Below are positions 55,021 through 64,000 of a stretch of DNA of 64,000 bases, one piece after another (position 1 is the stretch's first letter; each line of letters begins with the position of its first letter). Under the pieces are notes generated by a model that was not told the origin of the DNA, made no database searches, and was given only the letters and a program-made list of their open reading frames with translations. Position numbers and translations under genes: made by a program. The stretch is taken from the NCBI RefSeq assembly GCF_026262505.1, contig NC_067208.1:7449962-7513961 (forward strand), written 5' to 3'. Source of the stretch: Trichomonas vaginalis G3 (Eukaryota; Parabasalia; Trichomonadida; Trichomonadidae).

Positions 55021-56042
55021 ATTGTTTGTATTCGATTGCACTTCTGCATTTGGTGAATTAGTTGTATCGTAAATCAAGGAAAGTTAATCATCTGCTGTGA
55101 TACTCTTAAAAAATTAAAAGAACGAATTTTTTTTCTAAATACAATTAATGGCATCAGATGATTAGATTACTTTTTTAGAAATCATCAATCAAATTTGGCA
55201 TATTTTTGAAAGAATATCTAAAGACAAGACACCCAATAAGAGTTTTTGTGCATACGGTTCTCGGGCGCCTATGTCACATTCACAAAGGACTCCGTCTTTA
55301 TTAGCAAACTCAGAAGAAATGTTTAACTAAAAGAAAAATTATTTCATCAAGACTAATAAATGTTTTAAAAAAGCAAATCACATCATTAACATATCAGTTT
55401 TAATTACAAAACTCAACGATACATAACAAATTTCTTCGAAATTTAAATTCTCATTAAAAAATTCTTTTGATACAAATTAAATAGCTACATATTCGATTTT
55501 CCCATTGATACGAACTTATTGTTTTCATTCAAGATTTACAAGAAATCAAATACTTATTTCACAACAACAAATATCTATTTTTACTCAAACACGAGCATGT
55601 ATTTACTAATAAATTCATGTTTTTACATCATTACATTTGACAATACTATCAAAACAACCCCAAAATCAAACTAATTTTCGATATTCTTTATTCAGACCAG
55701 AGAATTCATATAAATCATCGATTACTCAAATTTAAGTATTCATTTAATGTAATAATTGTTAGATATTAGGCGTTTTATATAAAAATTCTCCCTATTTCAA
55801 ATTTTCAAGCGAATTAAGTCGATATTTCATACATTTTATAATATACAAATCATGTGTAAGTACAATAGCTTTAATTATTTACAATATTGATCATTTTATT
55901 ACGAAATCCAAAAATTTAATCAGCAAAATCGATGTTTTTATATAAGATTAGAATGATTTACATCATTGTTTCCATGCACTAGCTGTTAAAATGCTGATGA
56001 CAGCTAAAAGAATCGCAATTTCATAACTTGAATATAAGATTC
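55021..56042. other. AT-rich spacer (unit 6/7)
   Basis: Near-identical to 24911-25932; nothing coding seen. Confidence 0.6.
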
Positions 56043-56103
56043 AAATGAATCGGCATTATTTGACATTTACATCATTGAAATGTCAAATAATGCCGATTCA
56101 TTT
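56043..56103. promoter_or_regulatory. Perfect 26-bp hairpin (gene A copy 7)
   Basis: Same arms, loop and uORF as in unit 2. Confidence 0.75.
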
Positions 56104-56108
56104 TTTTG

Positions 56109-57135
56109 ATGAAAACAATGAAATTCAATCACGATCTTCAGATAACAGTATCAAAACACACATCAACTATGAATAATTTACACTTTGATCAATCACCTAA
56201 TAATGTTTGGGAACTATTTTACAATACATCACCTAATTCAAAACCAATTCAAGGTACAAATGTTACAGCAAGATCAACAAATAATGAATGCTTCTTATAT
56301 AACTGTATATTCATCACCATTACGACCAATAGTGCCATTTATTTTACGAATACAAGAAATAAATTTCTTAACTCATATTGTTCATTTACTAACTGCAGTA
56401 GTAATACAGAAGGTGGATCTCTCTACTTTAACTGTAATAGTTCCATTGTCCAATACCGAACATGTGGCTACAAATCAAAAACAAACTCACGAGAAGGACA
56501 TTTTTCATATGTTTGGTTAGTTCGAGATTCAAATAATAAAAATTATCTTTATGAAAGTTCTTTTTATTTATGCGGAAATTTAGAAAAATATTGTACAAAT
56601 CTTCTTTGGTATGGAAATATTGAAGTTAAATCAATCAACACAAGTTTCTGTGAAGCAGACTATGACTCAGGAATACTTCTAAATCAACCAACAAGTCTAA
56701 GTAACGTAACATATTCATCATTTTGTAACACAACATCATATTATAGAATTTTAGAATTAGATTATGGTAACTATAATTTTAATTTTTGTAATGTTTTGAA
56801 TAATGAACACAAAAAATCTGATTATGGAACATTCTCTGCATTTGGATCAAATGTTCTTATTGAAAACTGTTCATTTCTTGGAAACACAGGACCAGGAGTA
56901 GAATTTTATCAAGATTATTCTGGTTCAATTACAGTTAAAGATTCTTTCTGTGACAGAATAATAGATAAACATATCAATCAGTTATAACAAATAATGTTAA
57001 AATATATATTCTATTCATAATCTTTCTCACTTTTCATCATATCTGTGTGAAGCTGAGTTTCCTATTATAGATAAAAAGCCTATGAGATCTGCTTTTGATT
57101 TATATCATCAATTTTCCTTTAGACGAAGGCGTTAA
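56109..57135 (+). pseudogene. Gene A copy 7, truncated near the C-terminus by small deletions
   Basis: It is open for 292 residues from ATG 56109 and stops at 56987, because GATAAACATATC replaces GGTAAAACATATC; a second base is lost near 57000. About 50 C-terminal residues, including the basic tail, are out of frame. The N-terminal variable block matches copy 2 (NNVWELFYN), the middle matches copy 8 (NTEGGSLYFNCNSS) and the later part matches copy 3, giving a mosaic. Confidence 0.83.
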
Positions 57136-58080
57136 TATTCATGATTTATGAATTTATATAATCAAAAAATTGTAATTAAAGACCATTATTAACGAAAGCA
57201 TTCATCAATTGTTTAATATCAATTGAAATATGAAAAACTTTATATTCAAAAGATGATGCGGCTTGATTTCTCAATTTAATTTTCAAAGAGTTCGTATTTG
57301 TTACAGTGAATTTAAATAATTAGTACTGATATAGTAATGCAATAATATCGGGAACATGGCTCTTAATTTCGAAATAGGTTTTCTTTGTAAGGCATCTAAG
57401 TATTAACAAACTGATATTTCAATAAAGAGTTCAATATTATAATAGAAATTTGCTATGACAGAAAGAATAAAACTATAGCAAAAAGAATTATTGTTATTTC
57501 GATGATATTTTGTAATATTCTTCGTTTACAAATGATTGGACATTGTATCTTGGGGAGATGTTGGATAATAAATTTAACGATTTCTTATTCAATTCTATTA
57601 TATCATTGCTATCTTGAAGTGGAAAATTTTTCTTAAGAGTGCACTTACACCTGTATTACATGTCCTTCGATTCAGATGTTTAAGGTTAATTTTCAATGAC
57701 ACTTCACGCCATTTGTCAGAAATTTGAATTAAAGTCAGATACGCGTAAGTGCACCCTTAAGAACATTTGTCATTACAAGTATAAGTAAAGACACTCAAGA
57801 TGCATTTTTGTCATTCAATAATCTATTCTCTCGCTATTGCAAACAATTTCAAATGTCGCATTCAATTTCTGTGTAATACAATATCATTCACTAGGATCAG
57901 TTTATTCATAACTTTACTCACTTTTCAACATATTTCTGTAAAGCAGGATAAATATGCTTCCAATACGTAACATCATTTATCATTTTCCTTTAGACAAGTG
58001 CGTTAATTTTTCAAGGATTTATTATTATCGTTTTTTATTATTAAAAATAATTTTTTTACAAACAAAAAAAATAAAAAAAC
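57136..58080. other. Gene A-ANK spacer with relics (unit 7)
   Basis: Near-identical counterpart of 29145-30089. Confidence 0.5.
57637..57756. mobile_element. 120-bp TTAA-flanked MITE (unit 7)
   Basis: Same insertion as in unit 2. Confidence 0.82.
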
Positions 58081-58749
58081 TCATTTATTTAAAAGAAGAT
58101 TAATGATATCTTCGTTCTTTGTCTGGAGTGCGACGTCTTTAGCTGTGTGTCCTTCGCTGTCAACAACACTCAAATCGAGGTCTTCACGAGAAAGGAGAAC
58201 TTTGACAACTTCGATTTTTTCGTTTTCAATAGCGTTGAAAATAGGAGTTCGCTTCATCAAGTTCTGACGGTTGACATCGACATTTTCGTGTTGAAGCAAC
58301 TCTTCGACGAAACTAGTTGAGCCGCATTTAGCGGCAACATGGAGAGGTGTCCACTGGATTGAGTCGACGCAGTTCAAGTCAACGTCATCTCGATCGGCGA
58401 AAAGACGGATTAAGTCTGAGAAATCATTAGATGCAGCGATGTGAAGAGGTGTGAAACTAGAATCATCAGGAAGTTGTGGATTGACATCTTTGTCGTTCAG
58501 AAGACACTCAACGCACTGTTTGTGGTGGAGAAGAACTGCGTAATGAAGAGCACTGCGATTCTTCTTGTCGACGATGTTCTTCTCGATGCCTGGAAAACTC
58601 AAGAGAAGTTCTAAAGCTTCGAAATGTCCGTCACGAGCTGCCCGGATCAATGCTGTACGTGATGAGTTGTTAGTGGCATTGACATCAATGGATGGATCAG
58701 AAAGAAGAAGTCGCAGAACACGTGTGTGACCATTAATTGCTCTCAACAT
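58081..58749 (-). CDS. ANK copy 7: ankyrin-repeat protein, intact
   Basis: 222 residues with the AAAGGAG version of the variable site, as in copy 1 (VLLSRED), and the normal stop as in copy 3. It is the most canonical ANK copy in the window. Confidence 0.84.
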   Translation of the reverse strand: MLRAINGHTRVLRLLLSDPSIDVNATNNSSRTALIRAARDGHFEALELLLSFPGIEKNIVDKKNRSALHYAVLLHHKQCVECLLNDKDVNPQLPDDSSFTPLHIAASNDFSDLIRLFADRDDVDLNCVDSIQWTPLHVAAKCGSTSFVEELLQHENVDVNRQNLMKRTPIFNAIENEKIEVVKVLLSREDLDLSVVDSEGHTAKDVALQTKNEDIINLLLNK

Positions 58750-58832
58750 AACACTTTAATTGTCAACATCTTCTTACAGTTAAAGAATTCTGTAACAAAT
58801 TCAATTTATTTGATTTATCAGATACTAATGTT

Positions 58833-59039
58833 TTAAAAAAGCATATTGTTTTGATCAATTTCATCTAATTCAATATTGCATTCTATTACTGCTACTAAAC
58901 AATTCATTGTTTCGGCATATTCCATACAATTCGTATTTGTCAAAAAATTAAACATCAAATCCCAAATAGGATATAAATGATTTTTGTAGATACTAATTCT
59001 CGAAATTAATGTAGAGATGTTGGATATAAGACTAGTCAT
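58833..59039 (-). pseudogene. 68-codon ankyrin-gene segment (unit 7)
   Basis: Same 68 residues as in the other units. Confidence 0.5.
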
Positions 59040-59046
59040 ATATTAA

Positions 59047-60088
59047 GGGTGCACACGAGAGGATCATGTAAACTTCAGAATTTAGAACCTTATTTTTAGG
59101 CATTATCTTGGCTACCTATTTAGGCTCGAAAAGCAAAAAAATATCAAAAAATACAACTTGACTCCATTATGACCCTTTCATGGAGGTAGTTTTTATCCGC
59201 TAGTATTTTCCCTTTGAATCTCTTTACAATTCGAAATCAAATTCAAATCTCAGTAGAAGAAAGGAAGAATCGACTTACTACGGTTGTAATACGAATAAAT
59301 ACATATATTTAATTATTTTTATTTACATAATAATTGTTTGAAGCTCATATTCCAACAAATTTTTAAATAAAAACATTAAAATGTTGAAAATGTTCATATA
59401 TTTTAATAGGGTTTTGGCACTTTATTGAGGAATTACTACATACATAGTCGAACTGAACTTGATATTTTGAAATTTAAATTATTTATCAAAATTAAAATTT
59501 AACTTGAAATTTATAATTATTTAGTCATATTTTGCATAATTCTAAGTAGATTTTGTAAAAAATCAAGAAAGAAAAATTTTAACGTGCTTTATTTTTTCTT
59601 TTTTATAATAATACATATTATTATATAATTAACATATTCATAATGTTTCACCCTTTCAAAAATATCCTCCTCCTCCTCTCAAATAAACGTACATACGGGT
59701 GGCCTCTTTTTTCAAAAAATTAAAATTTGAAATTTTGGGCTCAAATATTAGAGATTTTTTCAACCTTCAACGATATATGTTGTCTATATCAGACCTCCTT
59801 TCTTTTTGATACTTAACATTGTTCCTAAATCTTAGCCGTTAAGGCTGTTCTGAAAATATTTTTTTTTCGAAAAAATTCGAAAAAAATTCTTAAAATTCAA
59901 AAATCCCTTAATTCCTGAGGATTTTGGAAAAAAGTTTTTACATGAACATGTGTATATTATATGAAGTATATTGATAAGGTAAAAATCAAATTTTATTGCA
60001 TATTCATCGAGAAAATAAACTAACGAATCCCTCAAAATTGAGAGGGTAATCCTCCTCCTCTCAAATAAACGTACATACGGGTGCACCC
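59047..60088. mobile_element. TTAA-bounded element (unit 7)
   Basis: TTAA at 59043-59046 and 60089-60092; empty hAT site near 59742. Confidence 0.85.
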
Positions 60089-60092
60089 TTAA

Positions 60093-60634
60093 GTATATCA
60101 ATAATGTTTTCTTAGTTTACATATTATTGATATTTGTATCATGCTGAAATGTGAGATCAATTCGATTGTATCATCGCTTATCTTGATGTGGTAAATTTTT
60201 GTCATTTCAACTATAAATGGAATAATTATAGGTTCAAAACGAACAGTGTAAATGTCGTCGAACATTTCAATGCATACGAATTTGAAATCAATATGTGTAT
60301 CTTCTACAAGGTACTGATCAATGTATGATTTAAATTTTTAGAAAATTATCTCTGTTTTAGTTTAATAAAATAATATTGCGCGGTGAATTTGTATCTCAAA
60401 ATTATGTAACTGTATCGGTAACAACTTCAAATGTCTTATTGACAAGATTTGTAAAAAAAAATCAAAAATATACTTGAGATCATATAAATGTGCTCTTCTC
60501 TTTATAACGTAAGAATTGATCAAAGATAACATGTGTACTACTGATTGATTTTGGAGGATTGCTATGATTAGAGACGATTTGATTAAATAATTCAATGAAA
60601 AATGGACTATTTGATTCATCAATTAGGAGATTCG
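60093..60634 (-). pseudogene. Decayed N-terminal ankyrin-gene segment (unit 7)
   Basis: Counterpart of 24369-24910. Confidence 0.45.
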
Positions 60635-61656
60635 ATTGTTTGTATTCGATTGCACTTCTGCATTTGGTGAATTAGTTGTATCGTAAATCAAGGAAAGTTA
60701 ATCATCTGCTGTGATACTCTTAAAAAATTAAAAGAACGAATTTTTTTCTAAATACAATTAATGGCATCAGATGATTAGATTACTTTTTTTAGAAATCATC
60801 AATCAAATTTGGCATATTTTTGAAAGAATATCTAAAGACAAGACACCCAATAAGAGTTTTTGTGCATACGGTTCTCGGGCGCCTATGTCACATTCACAAA
60901 GGACTCCGTCTTTATTAGCAAACTCAGAAGAAATGTTTAACTAAAAGAAAAATTATTTCATCAAGACTAATAAATGTTTTAAAAAAGCAAATCACATCAT
61001 TAACATATCAGTTTTAATTACAAAACTCAACGATACATAACAAATTTCTTCGAAATTTAAATTCTCATTAAAAAATTCTTTTGATACAAATTAAATAGCT
61101 ACATATTCGATTTTCCCATTGATACGAACTTATTGTTTTCATTCAAGATTTACAAGAAATCAAATACTTATTTCACAACAACAAATATCTATTTTTACTC
61201 AAACACGAGCATGTATTTACTAATAAATTCATGTTTTTACATCATTACATTTGACAATACTATCAAAACAACCCCAAAATCAAACTAATTTTCGATATTC
61301 TTTATTCAGACCAGAGAATTCATATAAATCATCGATTACTCAAATTTAAGTATTCATTTAATGTAATAATTGTTAGATATTAGGCGTTTTATATAAAAAT
61401 TCTCCCTATTTCAAATTTTCAAGCGAATTAAGTCGATATTTCATACATTTTATAATATACAAATCATGTGTAAGTACAATAGCTTTAATTATTTACAATA
61501 TTGATCATTTTATTACGAAATCCAAAAATTTAATCAGCAAAATCGATGTTTTTATATAAGATTAGAATGATTTACATCATTGTTTCCATGCACTAGCTGT
61601 TAAAATGCTGATGACAGCTAAAAGAATCGCAATTTCATAACTTGAATATAAGATTC
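60635..61656. other. AT-rich spacer (unit 7/8)
   Basis: Near-identical to 24911-25932; nothing coding seen. Confidence 0.6.
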
Positions 61657-61717
61657 AAATGAATCGGCATTATTTGACATTTACATCATTGAAATGTCAA
61701 ATAATGCCGATTCATTT
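61657..61717. promoter_or_regulatory. Perfect 26-bp hairpin (gene A copy 8)
   Basis: Same arms, loop and uORF as in unit 2. Confidence 0.75.
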
Positions 61718-61722
61718 TTTTG

Positions 61723-62751
61723 ATGAAAACAATGAAATTCAATCACGATCTTCAGATAACAGTATCAAAACACACATCAACTATGAATAATTTACACTTT
61801 GATCAATCACCTGATGATGTTTGGGAACTCTTTTACAATACACAACCTAATTCAGAACCAATTCGTGGCACAAACGTTACAGCTAAATCGACAAATAATG
61901 AGTGTTTCATATTTGAAAGCATATTTATCGCTATTACGACCAATAGTGCCATTTATTTTACGAATACAAGCAATAAATTTCTTAATTCCGATTGTTCATT
62001 TACTAACTGCAGTAGTAATACAGAAGGTGGATCTCTCTACTTTAACTGTAATAGTTCCATTGTCCAATACCGAACATGTGGCTACAAATCAAAAACAAAC
62101 TCACGAGAAGGACATTTTTCATATGTTTGGTTAGTTCGAGATTCAAATAATAAAAATTATCTTTATGAAAGTTCTTTTTATTTATGCGGAAATTTAGAAA
62201 AATATTGTACAAATCTTCTTTGGTATGGAAATATTGAAGTTAAATCAATCAACACAAGTTTCTGTGAAGCAGACTATGACTCAGGAATACTTCTAAATCA
62301 ACCAACAAGTCTAAGTAACGTAACATATTCATCATTTTGTAACACAACATCATATTATAGAATTTTAGAATTAGATTATGGTAACTATAATTTTAATTTT
62401 TGTAATGTTTTGAATAATGAACACAAAAAATCTGATTATGGAACATTCTGTGCAGATGGATCAAATGTTCTTATTGAAAACTGTTCATTTCTTGGAAACA
62501 CAGGACCAGGAGTAGAATTTTATCAAGATTATTCTGGTTCAATTACAGTTAAAGATTCTTTCTGTGACAGAATAATAGGTAAAACATATCAATCAGTTAT
62601 AACAAATAATGTTAAAAATATATATTCTATTCATAATCTTTCTCACTTTTCATCATATCTGTGTGAAGCTGAGTTTCCTATTATAGATAAAAAGCCTATG
62701 AGATCTGCTTTTGATTTATATCATCAATTTTCCTTTAGACGAAGGCGTTAA
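61723..62751 (+). CDS. Gene A copy 8: intact, distinctive N-terminal third
   Basis: 342 residues from ATG 61723. The segment at 61820-61990 is clearly different from copies 2-7 (PNSEPIRGTNVTAKS, CFIFESIFIAITTNS, NKFLNSDCSF) with many synonymous and non-synonymous changes, partly recalling copy 1 (LNSDCSF). From about 62010 it matches copy 7, and its 3' half matches copy 3, including the full C-terminus and SFRRRR tail. The sharp switches suggest recombination between gene A variants. Confidence 0.73.
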   Translation: MKTMKFNHDLQITVSKHTSTMNNLHFDQSPDDVWELFYNTQPNSEPIRGTNVTAKSTNNECFIFESIFIAITTNSAIYFTNTSNKFLNSDCSFTNCSSNTEGGSLYFNCNSSIVQYRTCGYKSKTNSREGHFSYVWLVRDSNNKNYLYESSFYLCGNLEKYCTNLLWYGNIEVKSINTSFCEADYDSGILLNQPTSLSNVTYSSFCNTTSYYRILELDYGNYNFNFCNVLNNEHKKSDYGTFCADGSNVLIENCSFLGNTGPGVEFYQDYSGSITVKDSFCDRIIGKTYQSVITNNVKNIYSIHNLSHFSSYLCEAEFPIIDKKPMRSAFDLYHQFSFRRRR

Positions 62752-63696
62752 TATTCATGATTTATGAATTTATATAATCAAAAAATTGTAATTAAAGACC
62801 ATTATTAACGAAAGCATTCATCAATTGTTTAATATCAATTGAAATATGAAAAACTTTATATTCAAAAGATGATGCGGCTTGATTTCTCAATTTAATTTTC
62901 AAAGAGTTCGTATTTGTTACAGTGAATTTAAATAATTAGTACTGATATAGTAATGCAATAATATCGGGAACATGGCTCTTAATTTCGAAATAGGTTTTCT
63001 TTGTAAGGCATCTAAGTATTAACAAACTGATATTTCAATAAAGAGTTCAATATTATAATAGAAATTTGCTATGACAGAAAGAATAAAACTATAGCAAAAA
63101 GAATTATTGTTATTTCGATGATATTTTGTAATATTCTTCGTTTACAAATGATTGGACATTGTATCTTGGGGAGATGTTGGATAATAAATTTAACGATTTC
63201 TTATTCAATTCTATTATATCATTGCTATCTTGAAGTGGAAAATTTTTCTTAAGAGTGCACTTACACCTGTATTACATGTCCTTCGATTCAGATGTTTAAG
63301 GTTAATTTTCAATGACACTTCACGCCATTTGTCAGAAATTTGAATTAAAGTCAGATACGCGTAAGTGCACCCTTAAGAACATTTGTCATTACAAGTATAA
63401 GTAAAGACACTCAAGATGCATTTTTGTCATTCAATAATCTATTCTCTCGCTATTGCAAACAATTTCAAATGTCGCATTCAATTTCTGTGTAATACAATAT
63501 CATTCACTAGGATCAGTTTATTCATAACTTTACTCACTTTTCAACATATTTCTGTAAAGCAGGATAAATATGCTTCCAATACGTAACATCATTTATCATT
63601 TTCCTTTAGACAAGTGCGTTAATTTTTCAAGGATTTATTATTATCGTTTTTTATTATTAAAAATAATTTTTTTACAAACAAAAAAAATAAAAAAAC
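62752..63696. other. Gene A-ANK spacer with relics (unit 8)
   Basis: Near-identical counterpart of 29145-30089. Confidence 0.5.
63253..63372. mobile_element. 120-bp TTAA-flanked MITE (unit 8)
   Basis: Same insertion as in unit 2. Confidence 0.82.
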
Positions 63697-64000
63697 TCAT
63701 TTATTTAAAAGAAGATTAATGATATCTTCGTTCTTTGTCTGGAGTGCGACGTCTTTAGCTGTGTGTCCTTCGCTGTCAACAACACTCAAATCGAGGTCTT
63801 CACGAGAAAGAGAACTTTGACAACTTCGATTTTTTCGTTTTCAATAGCGTTGAAAATAGGAGTTCGCTTCATCAAGTTCTGACGGTTGACATCGACATTT
63901 TCGTGTTGAAGCAACTCTTCGACGAAACTAGTTGAGCCGCATTTAGCGGCAACATGGAGAGGTGTCCACTGGATTGAGTCGACGCAGTTCAAGTCAACGT
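63697..64000 (-). pseudogene. ANK copy 8, one-base deletion, cut by the window edge
   Basis: Only the last three repeats are in the window. The AAAGAG deletion of copy 2 is present near 63809, so the sixth repeat is out of frame. Confidence 0.8.

Larger units (their letters stand above)
25933..64000. repeat. Head-to-tail array of gene A/ANK units, period about 5.6 kb
   Basis: Hairpins that start each unit lie at 25933, 33664, 39273, 44866, 50454, 56043 and 61657, giving spacings of 7731 (with an extra insertion), 5609, 5593, 5588, 5589 and 5614. Units run hairpin, gene A (+), spacer with MITE, ANK (-), 68-codon ORF (-), TTAA element, ankyrin relic, spacer. The array continues past the right edge. 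Confidence 0.95.

Noticed and set aside
25933-61717. CRISPR-like spacing of hairpins
   Set aside because: The hairpins are about 5.6 kb apart because whole units are repeated; there are no short unique spacers and no cas-like genes.
25999-62751. Diversity-generating retroelement as the cause of gene A variation
   Set aside because: No reverse transcriptase and no template repeat are visible, and variation is not limited to adenine positions.
1-64000. tRNA, rRNA or spliceosomal intron signals
   Set aside because: No cloverleaf-like or rRNA-like stretch and no convincing conserved trichomonad intron motif was seen by eye; a covariance-model scan was not possible.

Overview
The window looks like nuclear DNA of a trichomonad parasite, most likely Trichomonas vaginalis or a close relative. 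This is inferred from AT-rich DNA, no visible introns, a Maverick/Polinton giant transposon, a hAT transposon and ankyrin-repeat genes of the trichomonad kind. No species-diagnostic RNA gene is present, so the assignment is not certain.

Region 1 (1 to about 16.8 kb) is a decaying Maverick/Polinton, a virus-like self-replicating transposon. Recognisable genes are the C-terminal end of a D5-like primase-helicase (cut by the left window edge), an A32-type packaging ATPase, two KilA-N-type DNA-binding proteins, a frameshifted family B DNA polymerase, a frameshifted retrovirus-like integrase, a fibre-like protein ending in a phage-tail collar-type domain, a duplicated probable minor capsid gene, two small proteins with glycine/phenylalanine-rich starts, a 43-residue membrane protein and an intact Dam-like adenine methyltransferase. 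One Maverick gene is split by a 1.39-kb internally deleted hAT element with a perfect 8-bp target duplication. The major capsid and protease genes are not visible here. The intergenic DNA of the KilA-N block is full of palindromes and short repeats.

Region 2 (16.8 to 17.2 kb) is a dense run of five hairpins between the Maverick and the array.

Region 3 (17.2 to 64.0 kb, continuing past the window) holds eight copies of a gene pair: a plus-strand, cysteine-rich, probable beta-helix protein ('gene A') and a minus-strand ankyrin gene (ANK). Copies 2-8 form a head-to-tail array with a period of about 5.6 kb (7.7 kb for the unit carrying an extra insertion). Each unit has a perfect 26-bp hairpin at the gene A start, gene A, a spacer with relics and a 120-bp TTAA-bounded MITE, ANK, a 68-codon ORF, a 1.04-kb TTAA-bounded element and a decayed ankyrin N-terminal segment. 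Flanking DNA is almost identical between units, while gene A varies in patches and is intact only in copies 1, 3 and 8. ANK is open in units 1, 3 and 7 and carries the same one-base deletion in units 2, 4, 5, 6 and 8.

The TTAA element of unit 1 carries a 4.0-kb hAT element with a transposase pseudogene; the six sister units in view are empty at the same site. Gene A copy 2 is followed by a 1.5-kb element bounded by TA and inverted repeats, flanked by an unexpected duplication of about 0.6 kb. The most interesting feature is the array itself: a conserved unit with a locally variable gene, a mix of intact and broken copies and a hairpin/uORF at each start. It may be a variant-cassette system. 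A consensus-assembly artefact is a serious alternative explanation for part of the gene breakage.
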